From assembly GCF_900113225.1 (NCBI RefSeq), contig NZ_FOZE01000003.1, forward strand, positions 310,001 to 374,000: a DNA stretch of 64,000 bases, given 5' to 3'. Of this stretch, positions 43,392 through 54,234 are shown in pieces. A program made the translations under genes and the position numbers. Source of the DNA: Mitsuaria sp. PDC51. GTDB lineage: Bacteria > Pseudomonadota > Gammaproteobacteria > Burkholderiales > Burkholderiaceae_C. Numbering within the stretch: position 1 is the first letter of the stretch; each line of letters begins with the position of its first letter. Below the pieces are notes generated by a model, which saw nothing but the letters and a program-made list of their open reading frames with translations, was not told the origin of the DNA and did no database searches.

Positions 43392-44174
43392 TTACTCCGT
43401 GCCGGCCATCGCGCCGTGGCTGAAGCCGCCATCGACGTAGATGATCTCGGAACTGACGCCGGCGGCCAGGTCCGACAGAAGGAAGGCGGCCGTGTTGCCG
43501 ACGTCCTCGATCGTGACGTTGCGCTTGATGGCGGCGCTGTCGGCGAATTGCTTCAGCAACTTGCCGAAATCCTTGATGCCGGAAGCGGCCAGCGTCTTGA
43601 TCGGGCCCGCCGAGATGCCGTTCACCCGGACCCCCTTGGCGCCCAGACCGTAGGCCAGGTAACGCACGCTGGCTTCCAGCGAGGCCTTGGCCAGGCCCAT
43701 CGTGTTGTAGTTCGGCACGAAACGCTCGGCGCCCAGGTAGGACAGTGTCAGCAGCGCAGCGCCAGGACGCAGCCGGCTTTGCGCCGCCTTGGCCATGGCC
43801 GGGAAGCTGTAGGCGGAAATATCGTGCGCGATACGGAAGTTCTCGCGGGTCATGCCATCCAGGAATTCACCGGCGATCGCCTCGCGCGGGGCGAAACCGA
43901 TCGAGTGGACAAAACCGTCGAATTCCGGCCAGTGCTGGCCCAGGTCCTCGAAGAGGCGCTCGATCTGGGCGTCATCGCCCACGTCGCAGTCGAACACCAG
44001 GCTGGAGCCGAATTCGGCAGCGAACTCGGTGATGCGGTCCTTGAAGCGCTCGCCCACATAGCTGAAGGCCAGTTCAGCCCCTTCGCGGTGGCAGGCCTTG
44101 GCGATGCCGTAGGCAATCGAACGGTTGGACAGCACGCCCGTGATCAGCAGTCGCTTGCCGGCGAGAAATCCCAT
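43392..44174 (-). CDS. fabI: enoyl-[acyl-carrier-protein] reductase (NADH), FabI
   Basis: 260-residue short-chain dehydrogenase-type enoyl reductase that completes each cycle of fatty acid elongation in the cytoplasm. The FabI cofactor motif is [15 protein letters not shown], followed by [11 protein letters not shown], and the catalytic Tyr-x6-Lys is [36 protein letters not shown] and the YVDGGFS C-terminus are standard. Length and motifs are those of typical FabI, the triclosan-sensitive type. It is divergent from the rimP operon. Confidence 0.97.
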   Translation of the reverse strand: MGFLAGKRLLITGVLSNRSIAYGIAKACHREGAELAFSYVGERFKDRITEFAAEFGSSLVFDCDVGDDAQIERLFEDLGQHWPEFDGFVHSIGFAPREAIAGEFLDGMTRENFRIAHDISAYSFPAMAKAAQSRLRPGAALLTLSYLGAERFVPNYNTMGLAKASLEASVRYLAYGLGAKGVRVNGISAGPIKTLAASGIKDFGKLLKQFADSAAIKRNVTIEDVGNTAAFLLSDLAAGVSSEIIYVDGGFSHGAMAGTE

Positions 44175-44248
44175 GTCTGCTCCTGGTATTCATAGATTCG
44201 AGGGAGGCCGGGATTCTCGCACGCCATGCCGTGAACGAAGTCACCGCC

Positions 44249-44277
44249 TTGTCGGCATGCTGTTTGCATAGTACACT
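44249..44277 (+). promoter_or_regulatory. sigma-70 promoter of the rimP-nusA-infB operon
   Basis: TTGTCG (44249-44254) and TACACT (44272-44277) are spaced by exactly 17 bp in the gap between fabI and rimP, about 97 bp before the rimP start. Confidence 0.65.
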
Positions 44278-44303
44278 TCGAGCTTCGCTGAAAAAGTGAA
44301 CGG

Positions 44304-44332
44304 TGGGCGGATTCATCCAGCCCATTTTTTTT
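44304..44332 (+). terminator. leader terminator/attenuator upstream of rimP
   Basis: TGGGC-GGA pairs with TCC-(A)-GCCCA around a TTCA loop and is followed by eight T residues, between the promoter and the rimP start. A terminator in this place suggests premature termination that NusA, the second gene product, could control. Autoregulation is inferred from the layout and from knowledge of nusA operons. Confidence 0.7.
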
Positions 44333-44373
44333 GGCTGTCCCTACGTGTCCCTACAGGATAGATACCGTCGTCG

Positions 44374-45075
44374 ATGAATTTGAGCTGGCAAGCCGTTGTT
44401 GAAAAAACCGTGACCGGTCTGGGTTACGAGGTGGTGGGCTGCGAACGCAGCGCCGGGGGCTTGCTACGCGTGTTCATCGACAAGCCGCTCGTCGGCGGCC
44501 AGGAGCCGGAACAGCCGGTGAACGTCGAGGACTGCGAGCGCGTCACGCGCCAGTTGCGCTACGTGATGGAAGTCGAGGAAATCGACTACACGCGCCTGGA
44601 AGTGTCGACCCCCGGCCTCGATCGACCGCTGAACAATGCCGGCGACTACGCCCGGTTCCTCGGTCACGAAGTGGAAATCACCCTGCGCGAGGCTTTCCAG
44701 GGCCGCAAGAAGTACCGCGGCGTGCTGGTCGCGGCAGAAGGCGTCGCCGCGGAGGAAGACCCGGCCACGCTGGCGCAGCGCACCGACTGGCGGGTGATCT
44801 TCTCCGACGGCAAGACCGAGCAGGCGCTGGACTTCGCGCTGGATGAAGTGCGCTCGGCCAAGCTGGTGCCGGAGATCAATTTCAAGGGTCGCACGCCGGG
44901 CAAGGCGGGCGGCGCGGCCGCGGGCAAGTCCGCGGCGAAGAAAAACACGGGCTTGGCGCCCCAGGGATCCGAATCTGCTGACGGCGTGGCTGCGAAGCCC
45001 AAGGCGTCGAAGAAGAAGAGCAATGCCAAGTCCCGGCAGACGGATGACAAGGTTGACGGAGGTCTCGATCAATGA
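44374..45075 (+). CDS. rimP: ribosome maturation factor RimP
   Basis: 233-residue factor for 30S subunit maturation. The N-terminal domain has [21 protein letters not shown] and [33 protein letters not shown], and the C-terminal Sm-like domain [24 protein letters not shown]. After about residue 170 there is an additional Lys/Ala/Ser-rich tail ([15 protein letters not shown]), making it longer than most RimP proteins (150-190). Its stop overlaps the nusA start (ATGA). Confidence 0.95.
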   Translation: MNLSWQAVVEKTVTGLGYEVVGCERSAGGLLRVFIDKPLVGGQEPEQPVNVEDCERVTRQLRYVMEVEEIDYTRLEVSTPGLDRPLNNAGDYARFLGHEVEITLREAFQGRKKYRGVLVAAEGVAAEEDPATLAQRTDWRVIFSDGKTEQALDFALDEVRSAKLVPEINFKGRTPGKAGGAAAGKSAAKKNTGLAPQGSESADGVAAKPKASKKKSNAKSRQTDDKVDGGLDQ

Positions 45076-46550
45076 ACCGCGAACTGTTGATGCTGGTGGA
45101 CGCCATCTCGCGCGAGAAGAGCGTGGAGCGCGATGTGGTGTTCGGCGCCGTTGAGGCGGCGCTGGCTTCGGCCACCAAGAAGTTGTATGGCGGCGAGGTC
45201 GACATCCGTGTGGCCATCGACCGCGACACCGGCGAATACGAGACCTTCCGCCGCTGGCACGTGGTGCCCAACGAGGCCGGCCTGCAGAACCCGGATTCCG
45301 AGATCCTGCTGTTCGAGGCGCAGGAGCAGATCGCCGACATCGAGGTCGACGACCACATCGAGGAAGGCGTGGAGTCGGTGCCCATCGGTCGCATCGGCGC
45401 CCAGGCCGCCAAGCAGGTCATCCTGCAGAAGATCCGCGATGCCGAGCGCGAGCAGCTGCTCAACGACTTCATGTCGCGTGGCGAGCGCATCTTCGTCGGC
45501 ACCGTCAAGCGCCTGGACAAGGGCGACATCATCGCCGAGTCGGGCCGCGTCGAAGGCCGCCTCAAGCGCAATGAAATGATCCCCAAGGAGAACCTGCGCA
45601 CCGGCGACCGCGTCCGCGCGGTGATCCTGGGCGTCGATCCGACGCAGCGTGGTCCGCAGATCATGCTGTCGCGCTCCTCCGGCGAGTTCATGAAGGAACT
45701 CTTCGCGCAGGAAGTGCCCGAGATCGAGCAGGGCCTGCTGGAGATCAAGAGCTGCGCCCGCGACGCCGGCAGCCGCGCCAAGATCGCCGTGGTCTCGCAC
45801 GACAAGCGCGTCGACCCGATCGGCACCTGCGTCGGCGTGCGCGGCTCGCGCGTCAACGGCGTGACCAACGAACTGGCCGGCGAGCGCGTGGACATCGTGC
45901 TCTGGTCCGAAGATCCGGCGCAGTTCGTGATCGGCGCGCTGGCGCCGGCCAACGTGCAGTCCATCGTCGTCGATGAAGAGCGCCACGCGATGGACGTGGT
46001 CGTCGACGAGGAGAACCTGGCGATCGCGATCGGCCGTGGCGGCCAGAACGTGCGCCTGGCCTCGGAGCTGACCGGCTGGAAGATCAACATCATGACCGCC
46101 GAGGAATCCGCCGCCAAGCAGGCCGAGGAATCCGACGTGGTGCGCAAGCTGTTCGTCGAGAAGCTGGACGTGGACGAGGAAGTCGCCGACATCCTGATCG
46201 CCGAAGGCTTCGCCTCGCTGGAAGAAGTCGCCTACGTCCCGATGCAGGAAATGCTCGAGATCGAGGCCTTCGACGAGGAAACCGTCAACGAGCTGCGCAC
46301 CCGCGCCAAGGATGCGCTGCTGACGATGGAGATCGCCCGCGAGGAGAAGGTCGAGGAGGTCTCCCAGGACCTGCGCGACCTGGAAGGCATGACCCCGGAG
46401 CTGATCGCCAAGCTGGCGGCCGGCGACATCCACACCCGTGACGACCTGGCCGACCTGGCCGTCGACGAGTTGGTCGAGATTTCGTCCCTGGACGAGGCAG
46501 CGGCACGCGCTTTGATCATGAAGGCGCGCGAGCACTGGTTCAACGCATAA
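45072..46550 (+). CDS. nusA: transcription termination/antitermination factor NusA
   Basis: 492 residues in full-length order: N-terminal RNA polymerase-binding domain ([21 protein letters not shown]), S1 domain ([22 protein letters not shown]), two KH domains ([15 protein letters not shown], and [20 protein letters not shown]), and C-terminal acidic repeats including a helix-hairpin-helix type [22 protein letters not shown]. It binds RNA polymerase and regulates pausing, termination and rRNA antitermination. Coupled to rimP and followed by infB at 80 bp. Confidence 0.98.
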   Translation: MNRELLMLVDAISREKSVERDVVFGAVEAALASATKKLYGGEVDIRVAIDRDTGEYETFRRWHVVPNEAGLQNPDSEILLFEAQEQIADIEVDDHIEEGVESVPIGRIGAQAAKQVILQKIRDAEREQLLNDFMSRGERIFVGTVKRLDKGDIIAESGRVEGRLKRNEMIPKENLRTGDRVRAVILGVDPTQRGPQIMLSRSSGEFMKELFAQEVPEIEQGLLEIKSCARDAGSRAKIAVVSHDKRVDPIGTCVGVRGSRVNGVTNELAGERVDIVLWSEDPAQFVIGALAPANVQSIVVDEERHAMDVVVDEENLAIAIGRGGQNVRLASELTGWKINIMTAEESAAKQAEESDVVRKLFVEKLDVDEEVADILIAEGFASLEEVAYVPMQEMLEIEAFDEETVNELRTRAKDALLTMEIAREEKVEEVSQDLRDLEGMTPELIAKLAAGDIHTRDDLADLAVDELVEISSLDEAAARALIMKAREHWFNA

Positions 46551-46630
46551 CGCCCGAGCAGCCACGCTCTGAAGCGACTTCAAGCGAAACCAGACCGCTC
46601 CGCACCACACAAGATTTAAGGATTTCAACA

Positions 46631-49588
46631 ATGGCCGTGACCACCGTCGCCCAGCTGGCCGCAGAGCTGAACAGGCCTGCGAGCACCCTGCTGGAGCAGC
46701 TCCAAGCTGCGGGCGTCAAGAAGGCGTCCGCCGAGGACACCCTGAACGAAAGCGACAAGGAACGCCTGCTGGACCACCTGCGCACCGCGCATGGCACCGG
46801 CGGCGCCGAGCGCAAGAAGATCACCCTGACCCGCAAGTCGACCAGCGAGATCAAGCAGGCCGATGCCTCGGGCAAGGCGCGCACCATCCAGGTCGAGGTG
46901 CGCAAGAAGCGCGTCTTCGTCAAGCGCGAGGACGGCGTCGATGACGCCGCCGCCGCTGCCGCCGAGGAAGCCGAGCTGAAGCGCCGCGAGGAAGAAGCGC
47001 AGGCGCAGGCCGAGGCGCTGCGCCAGCAGGAAGAAGAGCTGGCGCGCAAGATGCGCGAGCGCGAGGAAGCCGAACGCGCCGCGCGTGAAGCCGAGGAAAA
47101 GCGCCGCGATGAAGAGCGCGCCGCCCGCGAAGCCGCCGAGGCCGCTGCCGCGGAAGCCGCCGCCAAGGCCGCCGCCGAGGAAGAAGCGCGCAAGGCCGCC
47201 GAGGCCGCCAAGTCCAAGGCCGAGAAGGCCGCCGACAAGGCCGCGGCGAAGACCGCCGCGCCGGCTCCGGCCCCCGTCGCTCCCGCGCCGGCCCCGGTGG
47301 CCGCCGCCGCGCCCGCCCCGGTCGAACCCGCCAAGCCCGTGCTGCGCGTGGTGAAGGCCGCCGATGTCGCCGCCGACGAGAAGGCCCGCCAGGCCGAACT
47401 CGAGCGCCGCCGCAAGGCTGCCGAGGCCGAGGCCGCCGCCATCCGCGCGATGATGAACGCGCCCAAGAAGGTGCTGGTCGCGAAGAAGGAAGAGCCCAAG
47501 CCCGAGGCCGCGCCGGCCGGCATCAAGGGCACGATCCACAAGAAGCCGGGCGGTGCCCCGGGCGCCACCGGCACGACCGCTGCCGCGGGCGCCGGTGCGA
47601 AGCCGGGCGACAAGAAGTCCGTCAAGTCCGAGAAGCTGTCCTCCAGCTGGGCCGATGACAAGAAGCGCGGCACGCCGGGCAAGCCGGGCGGCCGCGATGC
47701 GGGCGCCGGTGCGCGTCCGGGCGGCGCCGGCTGGCGCGCGCCGGGCCGCGGTCCTGCGGGTCGCCGTGGCGGTCGCGACGATCGCGGCGCGTCGATGTCC
47801 AACTTCCAGGCGCCGAACGAGCCGGTCATCCAGGAAGTCCACATCCCCGAGACCATCTCGGTCGCCGACCTGGCGCACAAGATGTCGGTGAAGGCGTCCG
47901 AGGTCATCAAGCAGCTGATGAAGCTGGGCCAGATGGTCACCATCAACCAGCAGCTGGACCAGGAAACGGCCATGATCGTGGTCGAGGAAATGGGCCACAA
48001 GGCGTTCGCCGCCAAGCTGGACGATCCGGATGCCTTCCTCGAGGAAGAGGGCGCCGCCGCCGAGGGCCAGCACGAGCTGCTGCCCCGCGCGCCGGTGGTC
48101 ACCGTCATGGGTCACGTCGACCACGGCAAGACCTCGCTGCTGGACAGCATCCGCCGCGCCCGCGTGGCGGCTGGCGAAGCCGGCGGCATCACGCAGCACA
48201 TCGGCGCCTATCACGTCGACACGCCGCGCGGCATGGTCACCTTCCTGGACACCCCGGGCCACGAGGCCTTCACGGCCATGCGTGCCCGCGGCGCCAAGGC
48301 GACGGACATCGTCATCCTGGTGGTGGCCGCCGATGACGGCGTGATGCCCCAGACCAAGGAAGCCATCCACCACGCGAAGGCCGCTGGCGTGCCGATCGTG
48401 GTCGCGATGAACAAGATCGACAAGCCCGATGCCAACCCGGAACGCGTCAAGAGCGAGCTGGTGGCGGAAGAGGTCGTGCCCGAGGAATTCGGCGGCGAGT
48501 CGCCGTTCGTCCCGGTGTCGGCCAAGACCGGCCAGGGCATCGACGACCTGCTGGAGCAGGTGCTGCTGCAGGCCGAAGTGCTGGAACTCAAGGCCGCGAA
48601 GGACTCGCTGGCCAAGGGCCTGGTCATCGAAGCCAAGCTGGACAAGGGCCGCGGCCCGGTCGCGACGGTGCTGGTGCAGTCCGGCACGCTCAAGCGCGGC
48701 GACGTGGTGCTGGCCGGCTCGACCTACGGCCGCGTGCGCGCCATGCTGGACGAGGACGGCAAGCCGGCGACCGAAGCCGGTCCGTCGATCCCGGTCGAGA
48801 TCCAGGGCCTGACGGAAGTCCCGCAGGCGGGCGACGAGTTCATGGTGCTGAGCGACGAACGCCGCGCCCGTGAAATCGCGACCTTCCGCGCCGGCAAGTA
48901 CCGCGACGTCAAGCTGGCTCGCCAGCAGGCCGCGAAGCTGGAGAACATGTTCGCCGACATGACCGCCGGCGACGTGCAGACGCTGCCGCTGATCATCAAG
49001 GCCGACGTGCAGGGTTCGCAGGAAGCGCTGGCGTCCTCGCTGCTCAAGCTGTCGACCGACGAGGTCAAGGTGCAGATCGTCCATGCGGCGGTCGGCGCGA
49101 TCAGCGAGTCCGACATCAACCTGGCGATCGCCTCCAAGGCCGTCGTGATCGGCTTCAACGTGCGTGCCGATGCCGGCGCGCGCAAGGTGGCCGAGCACAA
49201 CGACGTCGACCTGCGCTACTACAACATCATCTACGATGCCGTGGATGAGGTGAAGGCGGCGATGGCCGGCATGCTGGCTCCGGAGCAGCGCGAGGAGATC
49301 ATCGGCACCGCCGAGATCCGCACCGTGTTCGTGGCGACCAAGATCGGCACCATTGCCGGTTCGATGATCACCAGCGGCCATGTGACGCGCAACGCGCGCT
49401 TCCGCCTGCTGCGCGACAACGTGGTGGTCTACACCGGCGAGATCGAGTCGCTCAAGCGCCTGAAGGACGACGTCAAGGAAGTCCGCGAGGGCTTCGAGTG
49501 CGGTATCAAGCTGAAGAACTACAGCGACATCAAGGAAGGCGACCAGCTGGAAGTCTTCGAAATCAAGGAAGTGGCGCGCACGCTGTAA
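46631..49588 (+). CDS. infB: translation initiation factor IF-2
   Basis: 985 residues. The N-terminal helical domain ([22 protein letters not shown]) is followed by a long low-complexity, charged Ala/Glu/Lys/Pro linker (residues about 100-390). The GTPase core then has G1 GHVDHGKTS (about 494), G3 DTPGHEAF, G4 NKIDKPDA and G5 SAKTGQG, and domains II-IV end with the fMet-tRNA-binding C2 domain. Delivers initiator tRNA to the 30S subunit. A terminator-like hairpin follows the gene. Confidence 0.98.
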   Translation: MAVTTVAQLAAELNRPASTLLEQLQAAGVKKASAEDTLNESDKERLLDHLRTAHGTGGAERKKITLTRKSTSEIKQADASGKARTIQVEVRKKRVFVKREDGVDDAAAAAAEEAELKRREEEAQAQAEALRQQEEELARKMREREEAERAAREAEEKRRDEERAAREAAEAAAAEAAAKAAAEEEARKAAEAAKSKAEKAADKAAAKTAAPAPAPVAPAPAPVAAAAPAPVEPAKPVLRVVKAADVAADEKARQAELERRRKAAEAEAAAIRAMMNAPKKVLVAKKEEPKPEAAPAGIKGTIHKKPGGAPGATGTTAAAGAGAKPGDKKSVKSEKLSSSWADDKKRGTPGKPGGRDAGAGARPGGAGWRAPGRGPAGRRGGRDDRGASMSNFQAPNEPVIQEVHIPETISVADLAHKMSVKASEVIKQLMKLGQMVTINQQLDQETAMIVVEEMGHKAFAAKLDDPDAFLEEEGAAAEGQHELLPRAPVVTVMGHVDHGKTSLLDSIRRARVAAGEAGGITQHIGAYHVDTPRGMVTFLDTPGHEAFTAMRARGAKATDIVILVVAADDGVMPQTKEAIHHAKAAGVPIVVAMNKIDKPDANPERVKSELVAEEVVPEEFGGESPFVPVSAKTGQGIDDLLEQVLLQAEVLELKAAKDSLAKGLVIEAKLDKGRGPVATVLVQSGTLKRGDVVLAGSTYGRVRAMLDEDGKPATEAGPSIPVEIQGLTEVPQAGDEFMVLSDERRAREIATFRAGKYRDVKLARQQAAKLENMFADMTAGDVQTLPLIIKADVQGSQEALASSLLKLSTDEVKVQIVHAAVGAISESDINLAIASKAVVIGFNVRADAGARKVAEHNDVDLRYYNIIYDAVDEVKAAMAGMLAPEQREEIIGTAEIRTVFVATKIGTIAGSMITSGHVTRNARFRLLRDNVVVYTGEIESLKRLKDDVKEVREGFECGIKLKNYSDIKEGDQLEVFEIKEVARTL

Positions 49589-49609
49589 CCCAGCCTGCCG
49601 CCGCTCCAC

Positions 49610-49644
49610 GCCCGGCGGGTCACCCCCGCCGGGCTTTGTTGTTT
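49610..49644 (+). terminator. hairpin with T-rich tail between infB and rbfA
   Basis: A perfect 10-bp stem, GCCCGGCGGG/CCCGCCGGGC with a 5-nt loop, is followed by TTTGTTGTTT. It may lower rbfA-truB expression relative to infB, since it is inside the operon 21 bp before the rbfA start. Confidence 0.75.
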
Positions 49645-49664
49645 GAGAGAGTGAGGAAAGAGCC

Positions 49665-50045
49665 ATGCGTCACAAGCGATCGATCCCCAACCGCGGTCTG
49701 CGCGTGGCGGACCAGATCCAGCGCGACCTGGCCGAGCTGATCCGCGAGTTGAAGGACCCGCGCATCGGCATGGTGACGATCAGCGCGGTCGAGGTCACGC
49801 CCGACTACGCGCATGCCAAGGTGTTCTATTCGCTGCTGGTCGGCGACCAGAAGGCCACCGGCGAGGCCTTGAACGAGGCGGCGGGGTTCCTCCGCAACGG
49901 CCTGTTCAAGCGCCTGCAGATCCATACCGTGCCGAGCCTGCATTTCCACTTCGACCGCACGACCGAACGCGCCGCCGAGATGAGCGCCCTGATCGCCAAG
50001 GCGAATTCCGACCGAGCCAAGGACGACGAGACCACCGAGGACTGA
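49665..50045 (+). CDS. rbfA: 30S ribosome-binding factor RbfA
   Basis: 126-residue KH-type cold-shock and 16S processing factor. The family start [25 protein letters not shown], the [24 protein letters not shown] strand pattern and [15 protein letters not shown] are all present. GTGAGGAAAG precedes the ATG as ribosome site. Follows infB through a terminator-like hairpin and is followed by truB. Confidence 0.97.
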   Translation: MRHKRSIPNRGLRVADQIQRDLAELIRELKDPRIGMVTISAVEVTPDYAHAKVFYSLLVGDQKATGEALNEAAGFLRNGLFKRLQIHTVPSLHFHFDRTTERAAEMSALIAKANSDRAKDDETTED

Positions 50046-50095
50046 GCGTCCTCCGAGACTGACAGACGACGCCCCGCGAGGGGCGCCGCACCGTG

Positions 50096-51055
50096 ATGAG
50101 CGCAGTAGCCCCCCGCCCCAAGATCGTGAAGCGCGCCGTGCATGGCGTGCTGATGCTGGACAAGCCCCTCGGCCTGACCAGCAATGACGCATTGCAGAAG
50201 GTCAAGCGCCTGCTGCGCGCCGAGAAGGCCGGCCACACCGGCACGCTGGATCCGCTGGCGACCGGGCTGCTGCCGCTGACCTTCGGCGCGGCGACCAAGT
50301 TCAGCCAGGTCTCGCTGGAGGCCGACAAGGGTTACCGCGCGACGCTGCGGCTGGGCATCACCACGACCACCGGCGATGGCGAGGGCGGGATCCTCGAGCA
50401 GCGCGACGCCGTCGCGAAGGCGCTGGACCTGGACGCGATCCGCGCCGCCTGCGAGGCCTTCAAGGGCGCGATCTCGCAGCTGCCGCCGATGTATTCCGCG
50501 CTCAAGCACCAGGGCCGCGCGCTGTACGAGCTGGCCCGCGAGGGCGTGACCGTCGAGCGCCAGCCGCGCAACGTGACGATTCACGCGCTGGACATCGTCG
50601 ACTGGCAGCCTGAGGAGCTGCTGCTCGTGATCGACGTGCGCTGCACCAAGGGCACCTACATCCGCACGCTGGGCGAGGACATCGGCGCGAAGCTGGGCTG
50701 TGGCGCCCACCTGGCCGGCCTGCGCCGCACCGCCAGCGGTCCGGTGTCGATCAGCCAGGCGGTGACGCTGGAGCAGCTCGAGGCGATGGACGACGCCGGC
50801 CGTCTCGCGCAGTTGACAGCCCCGGACAGCCTGCTGGGCGAATGGCCCGAGGTCGAGCTCAGCAACGACGAAGCCGGCCGCTTCCTGTCCGGCATGCGCC
50901 GGCGGGTGGCGCTCGGCGACCTGCCGCAGGTGCGGGTGTACGGCCAGATGCCGCGCGCCTTCCTGGGCAGCGCCCACGTGGCTGGCGGCGAGCTGATCGC
51001 CGACCGGCTGCTGAGCCCCACCGAGATCGCTTCCATGCTGATGCAGGCCGCCTGA
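50096..51055 (+). CDS. truB: tRNA pseudouridine(55) synthase TruB
   Basis: 319 residues. The catalytic Asp is in [36 protein letters not shown] and the [16 protein letters not shown] motif are also present. It isomerises uridine 55 in the T-loop of tRNAs. ATG 50096 is preferred over the GTG at 50093. Its C-terminal PUA-like domain is complete. Confidence 0.97.
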   Translation: MSAVAPRPKIVKRAVHGVLMLDKPLGLTSNDALQKVKRLLRAEKAGHTGTLDPLATGLLPLTFGAATKFSQVSLEADKGYRATLRLGITTTTGDGEGGILEQRDAVAKALDLDAIRAACEAFKGAISQLPPMYSALKHQGRALYELAREGVTVERQPRNVTIHALDIVDWQPEELLLVIDVRCTKGTYIRTLGEDIGAKLGCGAHLAGLRRTASGPVSISQAVTLEQLEAMDDAGRLAQLTAPDSLLGEWPEVELSNDEAGRFLSGMRRRVALGDLPQVRVYGQMPRAFLGSAHVAGGELIADRLLSPTEIASMLMQAA

Positions 51056-51142
51056 GCCGGCATTGCCCGACAAGACCCGAGACATCCCCGAGTTCCCGAC
51101 TTCCTCCAAATCCGAGAAAGCCCTCCAAGCGAAAGCCGCCCC

Positions 51143-52966
51143 ATGAGCAAGCAAATCCGCAACATCGCCATCATCGCCCACGTCGACCATGGCAAGACCA
51201 CCATGGTGGACCAGCTCCTTCGCCAGAGCGGCACCTTCGCCGAGCACGAGAAGGTCGTCGACACGGTGATGGACAACAACGCCATCGAACGCGAGCGCGG
51301 CATCACCATCCTGGCCAAGAACTGCGCGGTGAGCTGGAAGGGCACTCACATCAACATCGTGGACACCCCGGGGCACGCGGACTTCGGCGGTGAAGTGGAA
51401 CGCGCGCTGTCGATGGTCGACGGCGTGGTGCTGCTGATCGACGCCCAGGAAGGCCCGATGCCGCAGACCCGCTTCGTGACCAAGAAGGCGCTGGCGCTGG
51501 GCCTCAAGCCCATCGTCGTCGTCAACAAGGTCGACAAGCCGGGCGCCAAGCCGGACGCCGTCATCAACGCCGCCTTCGACCTGTTCGACAAGCTCGGCGC
51601 CACCGACGAGCAGCTGGACTTCCCAGTCGTGTACGCCTCGGGCATCAACGGCTGGTCCTCGCTGGAAGAGGGCGAGCCCGGCGGCAAGTGGGGCGAGGAC
51701 ATGTCCGCGCTGTTCGACACCATCCTCAAGCATGTGCCGCCGCAGAGCGGCGACCCGGCCGCGCCGCTGCAGCTGCAGATCTCGGCGCTGGACTTCTCGA
51801 CCTTCGTCGGCCGCATCGGCGTGGGCCGCATCAGCCAGGGCACGATCCGGCCGGCGATGGACGTGGTCGTGATGGAAGGCCCGGACGGCAAGGTCACCAA
51901 GGGCCGCATCAACCAGGTGCTGACCTTCCAGGGCCTGGACCGCGTGCAGGCCACCGAAGCCGGCCCCGGCGACATCGTGCTGATCAACGGCATCGAGGAA
52001 ATCGGCATCGGCGTGACCGTCACCAGCCCGACCAATCCGGCGCCGCTGCCGATGCTCAAGGTCGACGAGCCGACGCTGACGATGAACTTCTGCGTCAACA
52101 CCTCGCCGCTGGCCGGTCGTGAAGGCAAGTTCGTCACCAGCCGCCAGATCTGGGACCGCCTGCAGAAGGAACTGCAGCACAACGTCGCGCTGCGCGTGAA
52201 GGAAACCGACGAGGACGGCATCTTCGAGGTGTCGGGCCGCGGTGAACTGCACCTGACCATCCTGCTGGAGAACATGCGTCGCGAAGGCTACGAGCTGGCC
52301 GTGTCCAAGCCGCGCGTGGTCTTCCAGGAGATCAACGGCGAGAAGTGCGAGCCGATCGAGCTGGTCACCGCCGACGTCGAGGAAACCCACCAGGGCGGCG
52401 TGATGCAGGCCCTGGGCGAGCGCAAGGGCGAGCTGGTCAACATGGAGCCGGACGGCCGCGGCCGCGTCCGCCTCGAGTACCGCATCCCGGCCCGCGGCCT
52501 GATCGGTTTCTCGAACGAGTTCCTGAACCTGACCCGCGGTTCGGGCCTGATCTCCAACATCTTCGACGGCTACGAGCCGCACAAGGGCGAGATCGCCGGT
52601 CGCAAGAACGGCGTGCTGATCTCGATGGACGCGGGCGAGATCTTCACCTACGCCCTGGGCAAGCTGGACGATCGCGGCCGCATGTTCGTCAAGCCGAACG
52701 ACCCGGTCTACGAAGGCATGATCGTCGGCATCCACAGCCGCGACAACGACCTGGTCGTCAATGCGACCCGCACCAAGCAGCTGACCAACTTCCGCGTCAG
52801 CGGCAAGGAAGACGCGATCAAGATCACGCCGCCGATCGAGCTGACGCTCGAGTACGGCGTTGAGTTCATCGAGGACGACGAGCTGGTCGAGATCACGCCG
52901 AAGTCGGTGCGGCTGCGCAAGCGCCATCTGTCGGAGAACGATCGCAAGCGGGCGTCGCGCGGCTGA
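51143..52966 (+). CDS. typA: translational GTPase TypA/BipA
   Basis: 607 residues. G1 AHVDHGKTT, switch [16 protein letters not shown]3 [14 protein letters not shown], and G4 [10 protein letters not shown] define the GTPase. Elongation factor-like domains II, III and V and the TypA-specific C-terminal domain ([32 protein letters not shown]) follow. It is a ribosome-associated stress and assembly GTPase. Starts 87 bp after truB; ends upstream of a palindromic repeat and a strong terminator. Confidence 0.97.
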   Translation: MSKQIRNIAIIAHVDHGKTTMVDQLLRQSGTFAEHEKVVDTVMDNNAIERERGITILAKNCAVSWKGTHINIVDTPGHADFGGEVERALSMVDGVVLLIDAQEGPMPQTRFVTKKALALGLKPIVVVNKVDKPGAKPDAVINAAFDLFDKLGATDEQLDFPVVYASGINGWSSLEEGEPGGKWGEDMSALFDTILKHVPPQSGDPAAPLQLQISALDFSTFVGRIGVGRISQGTIRPAMDVVVMEGPDGKVTKGRINQVLTFQGLDRVQATEAGPGDIVLINGIEEIGIGVTVTSPTNPAPLPMLKVDEPTLTMNFCVNTSPLAGREGKFVTSRQIWDRLQKELQHNVALRVKETDEDGIFEVSGRGELHLTILLENMRREGYELAVSKPRVVFQEINGEKCEPIELVTADVEETHQGGVMQALGERKGELVNMEPDGRGRVRLEYRIPARGLIGFSNEFLNLTRGSGLISNIFDGYEPHKGEIAGRKNGVLISMDAGEIFTYALGKLDDRGRMFVKPNDPVYEGMIVGIHSRDNDLVVNATRTKQLTNFRVSGKEDAIKITPPIELTLEYGVEFIEDDELVEITPKSVRLRKRHLSENDRKRASRG

Positions 52967-53019
52967 TTGCGCGGGGCGCAGGCGCCTGGGCTGCGGAGGT
53001 CCGGGCGTTGGCCGCCGAT

Positions 53020-53068
53020 GCATGGGGCCCCGGCGGCAAGCGCCGGAACCCCACGCATCACCGTCCCC
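53020..53068. repeat. dispersed palindromic intergenic repeat, copy 2
   Basis: CATGGGGCCCCGGCGGCAAG continues into CGCCGGAACCCCACGCATCA and CCGTCC. It differs from copy 1 (43275-43322) at a few positions, one of which is a compensatory stem change. Located after typA, before its terminator. Confidence 0.8.
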
Positions 53069-53119
53069 AACCACCGTCGTACTGCCACGGTTTTGCGACC
53101 GAGGTGTGCTGGGGAGATG

Positions 53120-53149
53120 AAACGCCTGATGCTTGCATCGGGCGTTTTT
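53120..53149 (+). terminator. rho-independent terminator of typA
   Basis: AAACGCC-T-GATG pairs with CATC-G-GGCGTTT (12 bp with one G-T pair) around a CTTG loop, followed by five Ts counting the stem end. Confidence 0.85.
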
Positions 53150-53163
53150 CGTTTCTCTGCGGG

Positions 53164-53195
53164 AAAAAGAAAGGCGACCCATCGGGTCGCCTTTC
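53164..53195 (-). terminator. terminator of the PEP-CTERM protein gene
   Basis: A perfect 12-bp stem, GAAAGGCGACCC/GGGTCGCCTTTC with a 3-nt loop, is followed on the minus strand by TTTTT. It starts 16 bases after the stop codon; in reverse it could also stop typA transcription. Confidence 0.85.
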
Positions 53196-53210
53196 GCGGA
53201 GCAGGGAGGC

Positions 53211-54044
53211 TCAGCGTTGGGATTGCTTGCGGCGGCGCAGGCCGACCAGGCCGAGCAGGGCGACCGAGGCCAGTGCCAGCGAGGCCGGCTCCGGCACGTT
53301 GCCGCCGGTGCCGCCACCGCCGCCGGACTTGTTGCCGGAGACCGAGAACAGCTTGACGAAGTCATAGCCGGTGTAGCTCGTGCCGGTGCCGCGCGTCAGG
53401 CCGCTGGTGGAGCCGTCGGCGCCCGTGGGGGCACCGCCCAACTGCGAGTTGTAGGCGGTGATGATCCACCAGCTCGAGCTGACGTTGGTGTTGAGGTTGA
53501 CCGTCGTGTTGGCGGCCTTGCCGACGTCCGCGTAGCTGTTGACCAGCGACCAGCCGTTGGCCGACTTCAGCGTCGCCGCCGTCTTGCCCGTAATCGTGTT
53601 GCCGACGTTCACGCCCGACGTCAGGCCGGTGTAGGCCAGCACGGTGATGTCGCTGTCGTACTGCCACCAGCCCAGCTTCACCTGGGTCAGGTTCACCGCG
53701 GCATCGAACTTCAGCAGGATCAGGTCCTGGTAGCCGTAGTTGTCCAGCGAGTGATTGGGCGACTGGCTGTCGCCGCTCGGGGCCACGACGCCGAAGCCGC
53801 TACCGCTGTAGTAGGCCAGCGTGCTCTGCGCGAAGCCGTTGGTGCTGGAGTACGCACCGCCGGAGGTGTTGATCGACGCCGAGTAGGCCGAATAGCTGAC
53901 GTTGGGCGCCGCATCGCCGGTCTCGCTGCAGTTGGTCGTGCAGTTGCCGGCCGTCCAGGTGGAGAGCGCATGCGCGCTGAGCGGCAGCAGTGACGCCAGC
54001 GCCGCCGCGGCCAGCCCCATCAGGCGTTGTTGAACTTTTCGCAT
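53211..54044 (-). CDS. PEP-CTERM surface protein (exosortase A substrate)
   Basis: 277 residues. A signal peptide (residues 1-27, ending LSAHA), a mature domain with a Cys pair (NCTTNC) and beta-rich Ser/Thr/Gly/Asn sequence, then a Gly-rich spacer and the sorting signal VPEPASLALASVALLGLVGL followed by RRRK (residues 250-273). It is processed by the XrtA exosortase and linked to, or released with, the exopolysaccharide. The start is ATG 54044 with GAGGGG upstream; the longer frame to 54209 has no signal peptide at its N-terminus. It may belong to the XDP1-like exosortase-dependent surface proteins, though I cannot confirm that. A sigma-54 promoter lies upstream. Confidence 0.93.
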   Translation of the reverse strand: MRKVQQRLMGLAAAALASLLPLSAHALSTWTAGNCTTNCSETGDAAPNVSYSAYSASINTSGGAYSSTNGFAQSTLAYYSGSGFGVVAPSGDSQSPNHSLDNYGYQDLILLKFDAAVNLTQVKLGWWQYDSDITVLAYTGLTSGVNVGNTITGKTAATLKSANGWSLVNSYADVGKAANTTVNLNTNVSSSWWIITAYNSQLGGAPTGADGSTSGLTRGTGTSYTGYDFVKLFSVSGNKSGGGGGTGGNVPEPASLALASVALLGLVGLRRRKQSQR

Positions 54045-54102
54045 GGTTTCCCCTCGGTCTCCCCGACCCGGTCGGAGCGTCTGATTCGTTCGAGCTGCTA
54101 TG

Positions 54103-54118
54103 AGCAAGCTCCGGGCCA
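54103..54118 (-). promoter_or_regulatory. sigma-54 (RpoN) promoter of the PEP-CTERM protein gene
   Basis: The minus strand reads TGGCCCGGAGCTTGCT, matching the -24/-12 consensus TGGCAC-N5-TTGCW at all but one conserved base, with correct spacing. It places the start site about 48 nt before the ATG at 54044. PEP-CTERM genes in XrtA bacteria are known to be controlled by the PrsK/PrsR two-component system with RpoN. The rest of the 190-bp gap contains no other clear site. Confidence 0.75.
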
Positions 54119-54234
54119 AGGTGATGTTTCCCTTACGACACAAGCACTTGAGCGTGAAGATGTCGGTCCTTGAAGCGGGACTGTAAGTTTTTCTGACAAG
54201 CGCCGGCACCCCTCACCAGCGGGGCTCCGGCGGC

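Noticed and set aside
46625-49666. 1013-codon minus-strand frame opposite infB
   Set aside because: Shadow of infB with repetitive Gly/Arg/Leu composition.
49826-53365. 1179-codon minus-strand frame opposite rbfA, truB and typA
   Set aside because: Runs across three genuine genes and a palindromic repeat; no ribosome site and no recognisable domain.
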